A stretch of 38,689 nt of DNA from JAJFUB01 sp964622325. Lineage in GTDB: Bacteria; Armatimonadota; Zipacnadia; Zipacnadales; UBA11051. Below, one piece after another: positions 1-6,569 of the stretch (the first letter of the stretch is position 1; each line of letters begins with the position of its first letter). Both the position numbers and the translations under genes were made by a program. The notes under the pieces were generated by a model. That model did not search any database. It had not been told where the DNA came from and worked only from the letters and a program-made list of their open reading frames with translations. The DNA is taken from positions 1 to 38,689 of the forward strand of contig CAZUOJ010000022.1 of NCBI GenBank assembly GCA_964622325.1, written 5' to 3'.

Positions 1-81
1 GATGGCTTGAAGACACAGGCCGTGCTGGAGGCCTGCGAAATAGCCGCCAAAGAAGAGCGCTGGATCAAAGTGCCTAAATAG
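1..81 (+). CDS. Gfo/Idh/MocA-family oxidoreductase, C-terminal end only
   Basis: The window opens inside a reading frame that ends with TAG at 79-81. Only 26 residues are visible. They contain GLKTQAVLEAC and end ERWIKVPK, the usual last helix and strand of NAD(P)-dependent Gfo/Idh/MocA sugar dehydrogenases (typical pattern G-L-x-x-Q-x-V-L-E-A followed by W-x-x-V/I). The catalytic and Rossmann parts lie outside the window, so the substrate cannot be judged. The following gene on the same strand is a sugar isomerase/epimerase, a very common partner of these dehydrogenases in inositol and unusual-sugar catabolism, which supports the call. The 204 bp between the two hold no gene; a small inverted repeat (166-170 with 176-180) is visible but has no clean T tract. 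Confidence 0.6.
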   Translation, partial: DGLKTQAVLEACEIAAKEERWIKVPK

Positions 82-285
82 AAAATGAGGCGCTTCCCTA
101 ACAGTCTCTTTATTTAACACGGGCGCTTGGAAAAAATCTTTGGGCGTGTAGCCGCGGACACATAAAAGCCAATACGGCTTGATATTCTCAGCCCAAATAA
201 AAAAATAAAAGTCTAGTGAAACAAAAAGGCGAGGCTGGATAGAGCTGAGCGCAGGAAAAATCTGGCAAACAGGAGGCGTGAAAAA

Positions 286-1269
286 ATGAAAATTGGAGCG
301 CTTACAGCCGCATGGAGTGATCAGCCGCTGGAACAAGTGCTGGATTTCTTCGCCGAGTCTGGCTTGCAAGCCGTGGAAATCGGCGCCGGCGCGTATCCGG
401 GCAATGCCCATTGTGATGCCTCCAAGCTCAATGCGGATGCGAAAGCACGGAAGGCTTTTGTGGCGGCCCTGGAAAGCCGCGGCCTGACGCTTTCGGCCCT
501 GAGCGTGCACGGCAATCCGCTGCATCCCAACAAGAAAATCGCCCAGGCACATCACGAGGCTTTTGTGCAGGCCGTGACGCTCGCCGGCAAAATTGGCTGT
601 CCCTGTGTAAATGGCTTTTCGGGCTTGCCAGGGGGCTGCCCCACTGACAAAACGCCTAACTGGGTCGTGGCGCCCTGGCCGGAGGATCATCTGCAGGCGC
701 TGGAATATCAATGGGGCGTGGCTGTGGAATACTGGAAAGCGCAGGCCAAGCTTCTGGAAAAGAATGATGTCTGCTTCTGCATTGAAATGCATCCTAATTT
801 CCTAGTCTATAATCCTGAAACGCTTGTAAAGCTGCGCGAGGCCGTGGGCTCGGATCGCATCTGCGCCAATTTTGATCCCAGCCATCTGTTCTGGCAGGGC
901 ATCAATCCCTCAGATGCTATACGCTATCTGGCGGCAAAAGCCAAAGGCGCCCGTTCTTTCATCCAGCATGTCCACGCCAAAGACTCGCTTGTGTATGAAT
1001 GGAACGCGAAAGTCAACGGCGTGCTGGATACAAAACATTACGGGGATGAAATCAATCGCGCCTGGATATTCCGCACTGTGGGATATGGGCACGATGATTT
1101 TGTGTGGAAGGACATCATCAGCACGCTGCGGATGATTGGCTACGATGGCGTTCTCTCCATAGAACACGAAGACAGCCTGATGTCACGCGACGAAGGCTTC
1201 CTGAAGGCGATTGCCTTCTTAAAGGATGCTGCCATCTTTGAGCCGCCCAGCGCCATGACATGGGCGTAA
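286..1269 (+). CDS. Sugar phosphate isomerase/epimerase (xylose isomerase-like TIM barrel)
   Basis: The protein has 327 residues and no signal peptide, so it is cytoplasmic. It reads as a single AP-endonuclease-2/xylose isomerase-like TIM barrel, the fold of IolE, IolI and many sugar or keto-sugar epimerases. The four expected metal-ligand strands appear in order: CIEMHP near residue 167, NFDPSH near 195, HVHAKD near 228 and SIEHED near 291, giving the E/D/H/E divalent-metal site. The N-terminal MKIGALTAAW is the normal first strand. The start is supported by AGGAGG at 271-276, nine bases before ATG. It follows a Gfo/Idh/MocA dehydrogenase on the same strand, so the two probably act in one sugar catabolic route. 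The exact substrate is not readable. A strong terminator follows at 1353. Confidence 0.85.
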   Translation: MKIGALTAAWSDQPLEQVLDFFAESGLQAVEIGAGAYPGNAHCDASKLNADAKARKAFVAALESRGLTLSALSVHGNPLHPNKKIAQAHHEAFVQAVTLAGKIGCPCVNGFSGLPGGCPTDKTPNWVVAPWPEDHLQALEYQWGVAVEYWKAQAKLLEKNDVCFCIEMHPNFLVYNPETLVKLREAVGSDRICANFDPSHLFWQGINPSDAIRYLAAKAKGARSFIQHVHAKDSLVYEWNAKVNGVLDTKHYGDEINRAWIFRTVGYGHDDFVWKDIISTLRMIGYDGVLSIEHEDSLMSRDEGFLKAIAFLKDAAIFEPPSAMTWA

Positions 1270-1352
1270 AAAATGCCTAGCCCATGTCGCAAGGGCCAAT
1301 GCTAGCTTTGAAAAATTGAAAGGGAAGCCCCTGAATTTTTAGGCCCAAAGAA

Positions 1353-1386
1353 GGCCCCGGGGGATATTGCCTGCCGGGGCCTTTTT
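1353..1386 (+). terminator. Rho-independent terminator of the isomerase gene
   Basis: GGCCCCGG (1353-1360) pairs perfectly with CCGGGGCC (1374-1381) around a 13-nt loop and is followed directly by TTTTT. It is a textbook intrinsic terminator for rightward transcription, 84 bp after the isomerase stop. Confidence 0.85.
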
Positions 1387-1387
1387 C

Positions 1388-1412
1388 ATTAGATATTCTT
1401 TATTAGATATTC
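1388..1412. repeat. Short direct repeat ATTAGATATTC x2
   Basis: The 11-mer ATTAGATATTC occurs at 1388-1398 and 1402-1412, separated by 3 bp. It is probably chance in A/T-rich DNA or a small regulatory duplication; no mobile element surrounds it. Confidence 0.35.
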
Positions 1413-1477
1413 GTTATGAGGATATGCCTAAGGCTTTGGATGAAAGATTTTATGCAAATGAATAATTCGTCCTGCTT

Positions 1478-1505
1478 TTTACAATCACGCGGCTGGGCAT
1501 AAAGA
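1478..1505 (+). promoter_or_regulatory. Weak sigma70-like promoter for the prepilin gene
   Basis: TTTACA (1478-1483, five of six matches to TTGACA) is followed after 16 bp by TAAAGA (1500-1505, three of six matches). It lies 73 bp before the prepilin start. The surrounding A/T-rich DNA offers other -10-like words, so this is tentative. Confidence 0.3.
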
Positions 1506-1578
1506 GAGGCCAGAAGGGGAATAATAAAAAATAGAATAATTAATTGAATCATAACACATCCGAAAGGAGGCATGTCTG

Positions 1579-2238
1579 ATGAGGCGCTATGGATTTACAT
1601 TGATTGAATTGTTAGTTGTTATAGCCATTATTGCCATATTGGCAGCTATTCTTTTCCCTGTATTTGCCCGCGCGCGGGAAAAAGCCCGCCAGAGCTCCTG
1701 CATGTCCAACATTAAGCAATTAGGCACGGCGTGTTTGATGTACGCTCAGGATTATGATGAAATTTTGCCGAACGAGGATTATGATTATAATGGCAACGGG
1801 ACATATAACGAGGCCGGGGCCGATGGGACATGGCGGGCCGCTATTTTGCCGTATGTCAAGAATGTGCAGCTCTATTTTTGTCCCAGCCATCGGCCCTCGA
1901 ATCGCTTTGATGGCAGCATAAATGATTGCGGATTGAACGCCAGCTATGCAATTAATGATGTGCATCAGGGGATGCCGGGCGTCACATGTCCACGCGGCAA
2001 TTCGCTGGGAATTGTGGAGGATGCCTCGGCTGTGATTTTTTTGCTGGAAAGCGACGGCTCGTGGGAGATTGGCGGCGGCACATATATCACACATGGCTGG
2101 AGACAAAGCGGGAGTGCCCCCACGCGACATAATGACGGGGCTAATTACGCCTTCGTGGATGGCCATGCTAAATGGCTGAAGCCTTCTGCTGTCTGTCCCA
2201 CAACGGGCGATTGTTTGCTGAGCTGTGAAAAGGAATAA
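1579..2238 (+). CDS. Prepilin-type N-terminal cleavage/methylation protein with H-x9-DG motif
   Basis: The protein has 219 residues. It begins with a class III (type IV pilin) leader: MRRYG then FTLIELLVVIAIIAILAA, with prepilin peptidase cleavage expected after Gly5 and the conserved Glu at mature position 5. The hydrophobic helix is followed by FPVFARAREKARQSSC and NIKQLG, the form seen in the large pilin-like families of Armatimonadota, Planctomycetota and related phyla. The C-terminus carries H-N-D-G-A-N-Y-A-F-V-D-G, the H-x9-DG motif of the DUF1559-type group. Such proteins are exported pseudopilins of unknown task, often in dozens of copies per genome. It has its own AAGGAGG at 1564-1570, eight bases before ATG, and its own terminator, so it is a single-gene unit. 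Confidence 0.88.
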   Translation: MRRYGFTLIELLVVIAIIAILAAILFPVFARAREKARQSSCMSNIKQLGTACLMYAQDYDEILPNEDYDYNGNGTYNEAGADGTWRAAILPYVKNVQLYFCPSHRPSNRFDGSINDCGLNASYAINDVHQGMPGVTCPRGNSLGIVEDASAVIFLLESDGSWEIGGGTYITHGWRQSGSAPTRHNDGANYAFVDGHAKWLKPSAVCPTTGDCLLSCEKE

Positions 2239-2273
2239 TTAGCGGGCGGGAAAGAAAGACACATTTCGGCCCC

Positions 2274-2317
2274 ATAGCCTCTGTCCTGTCAGAGCAAAAC
2301 AGGGGCTATTTCTTTTC
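2274..2317 (+). terminator. Rho-independent terminator of the prepilin gene
   Basis: ATAGCCTCTG (2274-2283) pairs with CAGGGGCTAT (2300-2309) with a single G-T wobble, then a T-rich run (TTTCTTTTC). It serves rightward transcription; there is no T tract on the other strand. Confidence 0.75.
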
Positions 2318-2425
2318 TAAAAGCCGCCAATCGCGAAGGACATAAGGCAAAAAGGCTTTCCTTGGCTGGCTGGGCATGGCAGCAGCTATTGCGCCCACAA
2401 AGAAGCGCCACGCAAAATAGCCAAT

Positions 2426-3532
2426 CTAGGGGACGGCCATTATTTCGTCCAGCCATAATGTTGTGGCTGTGTCTTTTTGCTGGATTAAGCTTGTGGCATC
2501 AGCAAAAATGATTGTACGGATGGATTCTGGCTGCAATCCTTCGTCGGGATCCCGCGTGTCTTCAGACAATGTTGCTTCTGTCCAGAAGACCTCAAATGTG
2601 GCAAAATCGCCGGGCGCAATTTCCAAAAGCTTCACATAGCGGGAGCGATCTTCTTCTTCCAATAAGACAAGAAGCTGTCGCGGCGTGCTGCTGCGCACGG
2701 CGAAACTAAGCCCCTTAAAGCCTTGCAGAACGCCCGCAGGCAATTGCAGCCCAAGAGCTAATAATGTTTTGTCGGGCAATTCATAATCCAGACGCAAGGC
2801 CTGGCCGCGGACAGCCGGCTCCGCTACGCTGCTGAGGCGCAAACTCCGCCCGCCCAGACACATAAAATAGGCTGTGTCGGCATCACAATCCTCAAGCATC
2901 TTTGCCTCAGCCCTGGGCGGCGCGCTCAAGCGCTGGGGAATATGGGAGAGCAGCCGTACTTCGTCCAGCCACAGGACACGCTGGCTGGGGCGTTCATAAT
3001 GAAACGGCAGCTTGCCCTGAGCCATCGCTTCCGCTAAGAAATAGCCCACATCCGCAATCGCTAAAGCCATGATCTGTTCGGGATCCAAATGCCCATTTTC
3101 ATCCTGGCTATTTTCGTCCAGCCGAAATTGCGCCAAAGGCAAATCCAGCACATGCCATGTGTCTGCGGAAAGATAGCTAAAAAGCATATAATTGGACTCG
3201 TCGCGCTCGCGAAAGCCAAGCACAACAGGGCCTGCCACAGAGCTTTTTATGGCTAAATGCAAACAGGCAGCGCCAGAAAGGCCTGCCACGGGCACAGCCA
3301 CAATGCCCGGCAATTCGTTCGGCGCCACAGGACGCGCCGCAAAGCTGAAACGCAGGCTGCCTGCGCCCTGAAAAACATGTTCTGCCGCGTTTTCGACTGT
3401 CAATTGCGCTTCCTTATCCAGGCTAATCCAGCCTTGCACTCCTGTTTCAAAATCCCAGGCGGGCAATTGCGCCCAGGCCAGAGATATGCCCAGCCAAAGC
3501 CCCATAAAGACGCTCATTTGAATGCGGGCCAT
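2426..3532 (-). CDS. Secreted protein with two tandem carbohydrate-binding-like domains
   Basis: The protein has 368 residues from the chosen ATG at 3532, which has AAGGAGG at 3540-3546 and begins a clean signal peptide (MARIQMSVFMGLWLGISLAWAQ). An upstream in-frame extension to 3655 lacks both and would run into the neighbouring gene. After cleavage there are two similar beta-rich modules, about residues 25-195 and 205-366. Each opens with an acidic D/E-rich strand (AWDFETG; MLEDCDADTAYF) and ends with L-W-L-D-E-V/I. This pattern matches CIA30/CBM11-like galactose-binding domains; I see no catalytic motif. It follows the DUF4838-type gene by 97 bp on the same strand and is probably cotranscribed, suggesting a sugar-binding partner of that protein. 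Confidence 0.6.
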   Translation of the reverse strand: MARIQMSVFMGLWLGISLAWAQLPAWDFETGVQGWISLDKEAQLTVENAAEHVFQGAGSLRFSFAARPVAPNELPGIVAVPVAGLSGAACLHLAIKSSVAGPVVLGFRERDESNYMLFSYLSADTWHVLDLPLAQFRLDENSQDENGHLDPEQIMALAIADVGYFLAEAMAQGKLPFHYERPSQRVLWLDEVRLLSHIPQRLSAPPRAEAKMLEDCDADTAYFMCLGGRSLRLSSVAEPAVRGQALRLDYELPDKTLLALGLQLPAGVLQGFKGLSFAVRSSTPRQLLVLLEEEDRSRYVKLLEIAPGDFATFEVFWTEATLSEDTRDPDEGLQPESIRTIIFADATSLIQQKDTATTLWLDEIMAVP

Positions 3533-3629
3533 AATCAGCCCTCCTTTTATGAAATGTTTTCCCTGAACAACGTAGAGCAAGAGGCCAAATTTTCGCTGGC
3601 GATATTTGAAACAGCCAGGGGCGAAAGGG

Positions 3630-5405
3630 CTATAAAGACGCCATCTCTCTTTCAAGGCGGCTCAACAGGCCGGGCGCATACAGAGCGCCGCTGGCGGCGT
3701 GGCGCCTGGCGAAATCGGCGAGCTCCCCGGCGGCTTGTTGCGCCTCGGCTCTTTTATTTTTTCCCTGTTTCGTGTAATGGCACAGCTTTTGCCAATATCC
3801 TAAACGCAAAAGCAATTCCACAGAGATTTGCACGCGCTTTACAGCTTCCCGATGGCGGCGTTCGCCGGAGGCAGCCACGCGAGCGATAGCCTGGCCCAAA
3901 TGCTCCAGCGCTGGACGCAGCATAAGCGGCGTCGCCCTGCGCGTGTAGCCCAACTCATAATGATAGATACAGCCCCCGAACTGCTGGAAGCGTTCTTGCA
4001 GGATTTGCCAGAAAGCGAACATCTCATCCGCCGCCGGCCCATATAACGCCGCATAATAATCGTGCAAGGCAGATGCAATATTTACATCAGGAGTCCAGGA
4101 CAATTGGGCGATAAGCTGCGCATGTTGGCCATAGGGCCCCCATTCTTCGGGGCGATATTCCAGCACAAAGCCCTCCACGCCTACATCGCGATAATAGCCC
4201 CATTCGTGCGCCAATAGCGAAAATAGTGGATATGACACGGACAGCATGTCAATCAGCATCAGATATTCAAAGACATATAGAGGGCCTGTCGTATGGCGCC
4301 GCCATTGTTCCAGCCAGAGCGCGTACTGTGCATTAGGACGGCGACAAAAGTCTTGTTCTTTTAGCGGATGCCGAAAACAGCGTTGGAAGGGCGCAAAATA
4401 CAGCTTTACATTAGGCCGCAGCGTCTCCCGGCGCGGCGGCTCTACATAATTCAGATAAGCCAGGGCGCTCAGCGCCAAATGTGGATGTTTTTGGGCTACA
4501 AGTTCAGCCACGGCATTCACAAAGCGAATATATGTGTCCGTGCGGCGTGGATGTTCCGGCCAAAGCGTCGAGGGCTCAAAAGGCTCATTGGCCAGGCATT
4601 GGGGACATTCGCACCAGCCAAAGCCATCATTAGGCCACAGCCCCACTGTATCAATCTCCGGATGCGCGTCTACAAGCGCGCAAATGCGCTCCGCCACAAT
4701 GCGAAGGACATCAGGATGGGATGTACAGAGCTGGCCTCGGGGCGAACGCTCCCCATCAACAAAAGCGAAATATTCAGGATGCGCGGCAAAGAATTCTTCG
4801 GGCGGCAAAAAAAATCTGAAGCTGTGATGGCCAAGCTCCACAGGCAAGCCCCGGGCTTGCGCTTCCGGCTGCAAGCATTCTTTGTAAGTTTCAAATGCTC
4901 CCGGGGCATTGGCAAAAATCACAAAGCAATTAAATCGCTGCTTTACTAGCCAATCGCACATGGATATGACGCGGCTATCCATTGGAGACAAACATGTGAA
5001 GGCGCGCTGGGAAAAAGACGGCACAAATGTACGGCGTTCACACGGCACAATAAATGTTTCGCGCCGCGGAATAATCGCTCCCCCCTCCCATTCGTGAAGC
5101 CAGCGACAGCCGCCATATTCTTCCAAAAAATGATAAACAGCGTGCAGGACGCTTAACGGACTATTGCCAAACAAAATAATCTGTTGGGGCCCAATTTCCC
5201 AGCCATGGGCTTCGCTTCCCTCACGGCATTGTAACAAGAAGGGCCGCGGCCCTGACATCGCAAGGGGAAATTGGGCACCTGTAATAATGGCTAAATGTCG
5301 CGCCAGCTCTTCGGCGGCAAAAGACAAGCGCTTCAGGGAGGGGACTATTACAAATTCAGTGCGCTTTTGCGAAGCTATCGTAACGGCGCTCATTTGAAGT
5401 GCCAT
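3630..5405 (-). CDS. DUF4838-type glycosidase-like protein
   Basis: The protein has up to 591 residues and no signal peptide. The N-terminal ~110 residues (VPSLKRLSFAAEELARHLAI, then ITGAQFPLAM) form the alpha-glucuronidase-like N-terminal domain that assists GH67/GH20-like barrels. The central part contains WPNDGFGWCECPQC, a hallmark of the DUF4838 family, inside a probable TIM barrel; catalytic acids are not proven. The C-terminal third is helical. Family members are predicted to act on uronic-acid or amino-sugar polymers, but no activity can be assigned here. The first in-frame ATG is at 5405; neither it nor the next (5393) has a ribosome binding site, and the nearest strong one (AGGAGG, 5446-5451) fits a short upstream ORF that ends on the 5393 ATG. 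Translation may therefore start at 5393 by coupling. Confidence 0.7.
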   Translation of the reverse strand: MALQMSAVTIASQKRTEFVIVPSLKRLSFAAEELARHLAIITGAQFPLAMSGPRPFLLQCREGSEAHGWEIGPQQIILFGNSPLSVLHAVYHFLEEYGGCRWLHEWEGGAIIPRRETFIVPCERRTFVPSFSQRAFTCLSPMDSRVISMCDWLVKQRFNCFVIFANAPGAFETYKECLQPEAQARGLPVELGHHSFRFFLPPEEFFAAHPEYFAFVDGERSPRGQLCTSHPDVLRIVAERICALVDAHPEIDTVGLWPNDGFGWCECPQCLANEPFEPSTLWPEHPRRTDTYIRFVNAVAELVAQKHPHLALSALAYLNYVEPPRRETLRPNVKLYFAPFQRCFRHPLKEQDFCRRPNAQYALWLEQWRRHTTGPLYVFEYLMLIDMLSVSYPLFSLLAHEWGYYRDVGVEGFVLEYRPEEWGPYGQHAQLIAQLSWTPDVNIASALHDYYAALYGPAADEMFAFWQILQERFQQFGGCIYHYELGYTRRATPLMLRPALEHLGQAIARVAASGERRHREAVKRVQISVELLLRLGYWQKLCHYTKQGKNKRAEAQQAAGELADFARRHAASGALYAPGLLSRLEREMASL

Positions 5406-5437
5406 TGAAGGAGAATTCGCGGCCTGATGTCGAACAC
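5390..5437 (-). CDS. Possible 15-codon leader peptide coupled to the DUF4838 gene
   Basis: A GTG at 5437 has an ideal AGGAGG (5446-5451) eight bases upstream and opens a 15-codon frame (VFDIRPRILLQWHFK). Its TGA (5392-5390) overlaps the ATG at 5393 of the downstream gene as ATGA. The downstream gene has no binding site of its own at either possible ATG. This arrangement is what translational coupling through a leader would look like. It could instead be chance, and the peptide itself has no recognisable function. Confidence 0.3.
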   Translation of the reverse strand: MFDIRPRILLQWHFK

Positions 5438-5506
5438 AGCCTTTTCCTCCTGTTTCGGCTGAGGCAGAAAAAATTCCTGCCCCCTATCGCATTTCCCTAC
5501 ATAAGC

Positions 5507-5515
5507 TGCTATAAT
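5507..5515 (+). promoter_or_regulatory. Extended -10 promoter for the EamA transporter gene
   Basis: TGC followed by a perfect TATAAT (5510-5515) makes an extended -10 element. The -35 position (5487-5492, TCGCAT) is poor, as is usual for extended -10 promoters. Transcription would start near 5522, about 54 nt before the ATG at 5576. Confidence 0.6.
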
Positions 5516-5575
5516 TTGTTTTTTGTGCGGCAGCACATTGCTTTCCTGTAATTGTCTTTTTCAGCGTAAGATAAA

Positions 5576-6406
5576 ATGATTGCCCTGCTTATTGTGATTT
5601 TATGCACAACATGTTTTAGCCTCATCGTCCGGCGCAGCCAGCTGCAGGGAGAAGATCAGCTGGCTGTAATGGGCTTGAATTATGCCACAGCTTCTGTTAC
5701 AGCGTTTGGGATCGCTGGCGCCTTGCCACAATCGACGCATACATGGCTTTTAGGCGTTCTCGGCGGATTTATTTTTGTCACGACATATCTTCTTTATATT
5801 CATTCCTTAGAGCTGAAGGGCGTCGCTATTGCTAACGCCATTACACGGCTTTCTGTGCTTATCCCCGTGTTAGGCTCCATATTCATTTTCGGCGAACAGC
5901 CGCATTCTGCGGAAATTGTGGGCGCTGTATTGGCTATTGCAGCTATAGCTCTGCTTAGTCTGGAACGCGGCTTTAATGGAGAAAGATTAACACGCCGGCA
6001 GATTCCCTTGCTGCTGGCGTTGTTTGTGATGAATGGCTTTTGCCTGTTTATCAATAAATGGTTTCAGGAGACAGGAGACGCCGCTGAACGGCCTGCCTTC
6101 CTGGGCGTGTTATATGGCATAGCAGCTGTGGCTTCGTTTTTAGCGTGGGCGACAGGAAATCGCTATTTGGGATGGAGGGAAATTTATTCAGGCGTTCCCC
6201 TGGGGCTTATTAATTACGGCGCAGGCTTTATGCTGATCAAAGCCCTGGACAGCTTGCCGGGAACAATTGTTTTTCCGATTTCGGCAGCAATGGGGCTTGT
6301 CTTAACGGCCAGTCTGGCTGCATGGCTTTGGCAGGAAATTCCCGGACGGCTGGGGCGAGCTGGCCTCGCTGTGGCTGTGCTGGCTGTGATTTTGATTAAT
6401 CTTTAG
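5576..6406 (+). CDS. EamA/DMT-superfamily transporter
   Basis: The protein has 276 residues and is almost entirely hydrophobic, with about ten predicted transmembrane helices in two halves separated near residues 133-145 (LERGFNGERLTRRQ). Size, two-fold repeat and the signature-like region I-T-R-L-S-V-L-I-P-V-L-G-S at the end of the first half are those of the EamA branch of the drug/metabolite transporter superfamily. The substrate is unknown; neighbours suggest a sugar or sugar-derived metabolite. The start at 5576 has no clear ribosome binding site but is the first ATG downstream of a good extended -10 promoter. The gene is followed after 163 bp by the double hydrolase on the same strand. 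Confidence 0.8.
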   Translation: MIALLIVILCTTCFSLIVRRSQLQGEDQLAVMGLNYATASVTAFGIAGALPQSTHTWLLGVLGGFIFVTTYLLYIHSLELKGVAIANAITRLSVLIPVLGSIFIFGEQPHSAEIVGAVLAIAAIALLSLERGFNGERLTRRQIPLLLALFVMNGFCLFINKWFQETGDAAERPAFLGVLYGIAAVASFLAWATGNRYLGWREIYSGVPLGLINYGAGFMLIKALDSLPGTIVFPISAAMGLVLTASLAAWLWQEIPGRLGRAGLAVAVLAVILINL

Positions 6407-6569
6407 CCGTAATTGTCATAGCTAGCTTCATTCCAATTCCAAACTTTTTGCAGCAAAAATGTTTATCTTTTTTAATTTCCTAATCCAATGCGCCAAGGCC
6501 TTCCGCAAGAGAGGCTAAAGGCCCAACGAAGCGGAATAAGAAGAAAATTAAAGCAAAAGGATAAGCCTG

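Larger units (their letters stand above)
1270..1578. other. Intergenic region between isomerase and prepilin genes
   Basis: This 309-bp stretch has no gene. It holds the terminator of the isomerase gene (1353-1386), a short direct repeat (1388-1412), a weak promoter candidate (1478-1505) and an A/T-rich leader before the prepilin gene with a strong ribosome binding site, AAGGAGG at 1564-1570. Confidence 0.6.

Noticed and set aside
1720..2166. 148-codon leftward frame opposite the prepilin gene
   Set aside because: Fully antisense to a gene with clear leader and H-x9-DG motifs; no binding site or domain.
3533..3655. N-terminal extension of the two-module secreted protein
   Set aside because: It would overlap the neighbouring gene and place the signal peptide internally, while the ATG at 3532 has an ideal ribosome binding site.
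6452..6466. TTTTTGC-A-GCAAAAA inverted repeat between the transporter and hydrolase genes
   Set aside because: There is no usable loop and no following T tract; probably chance in A/T-rich DNA.
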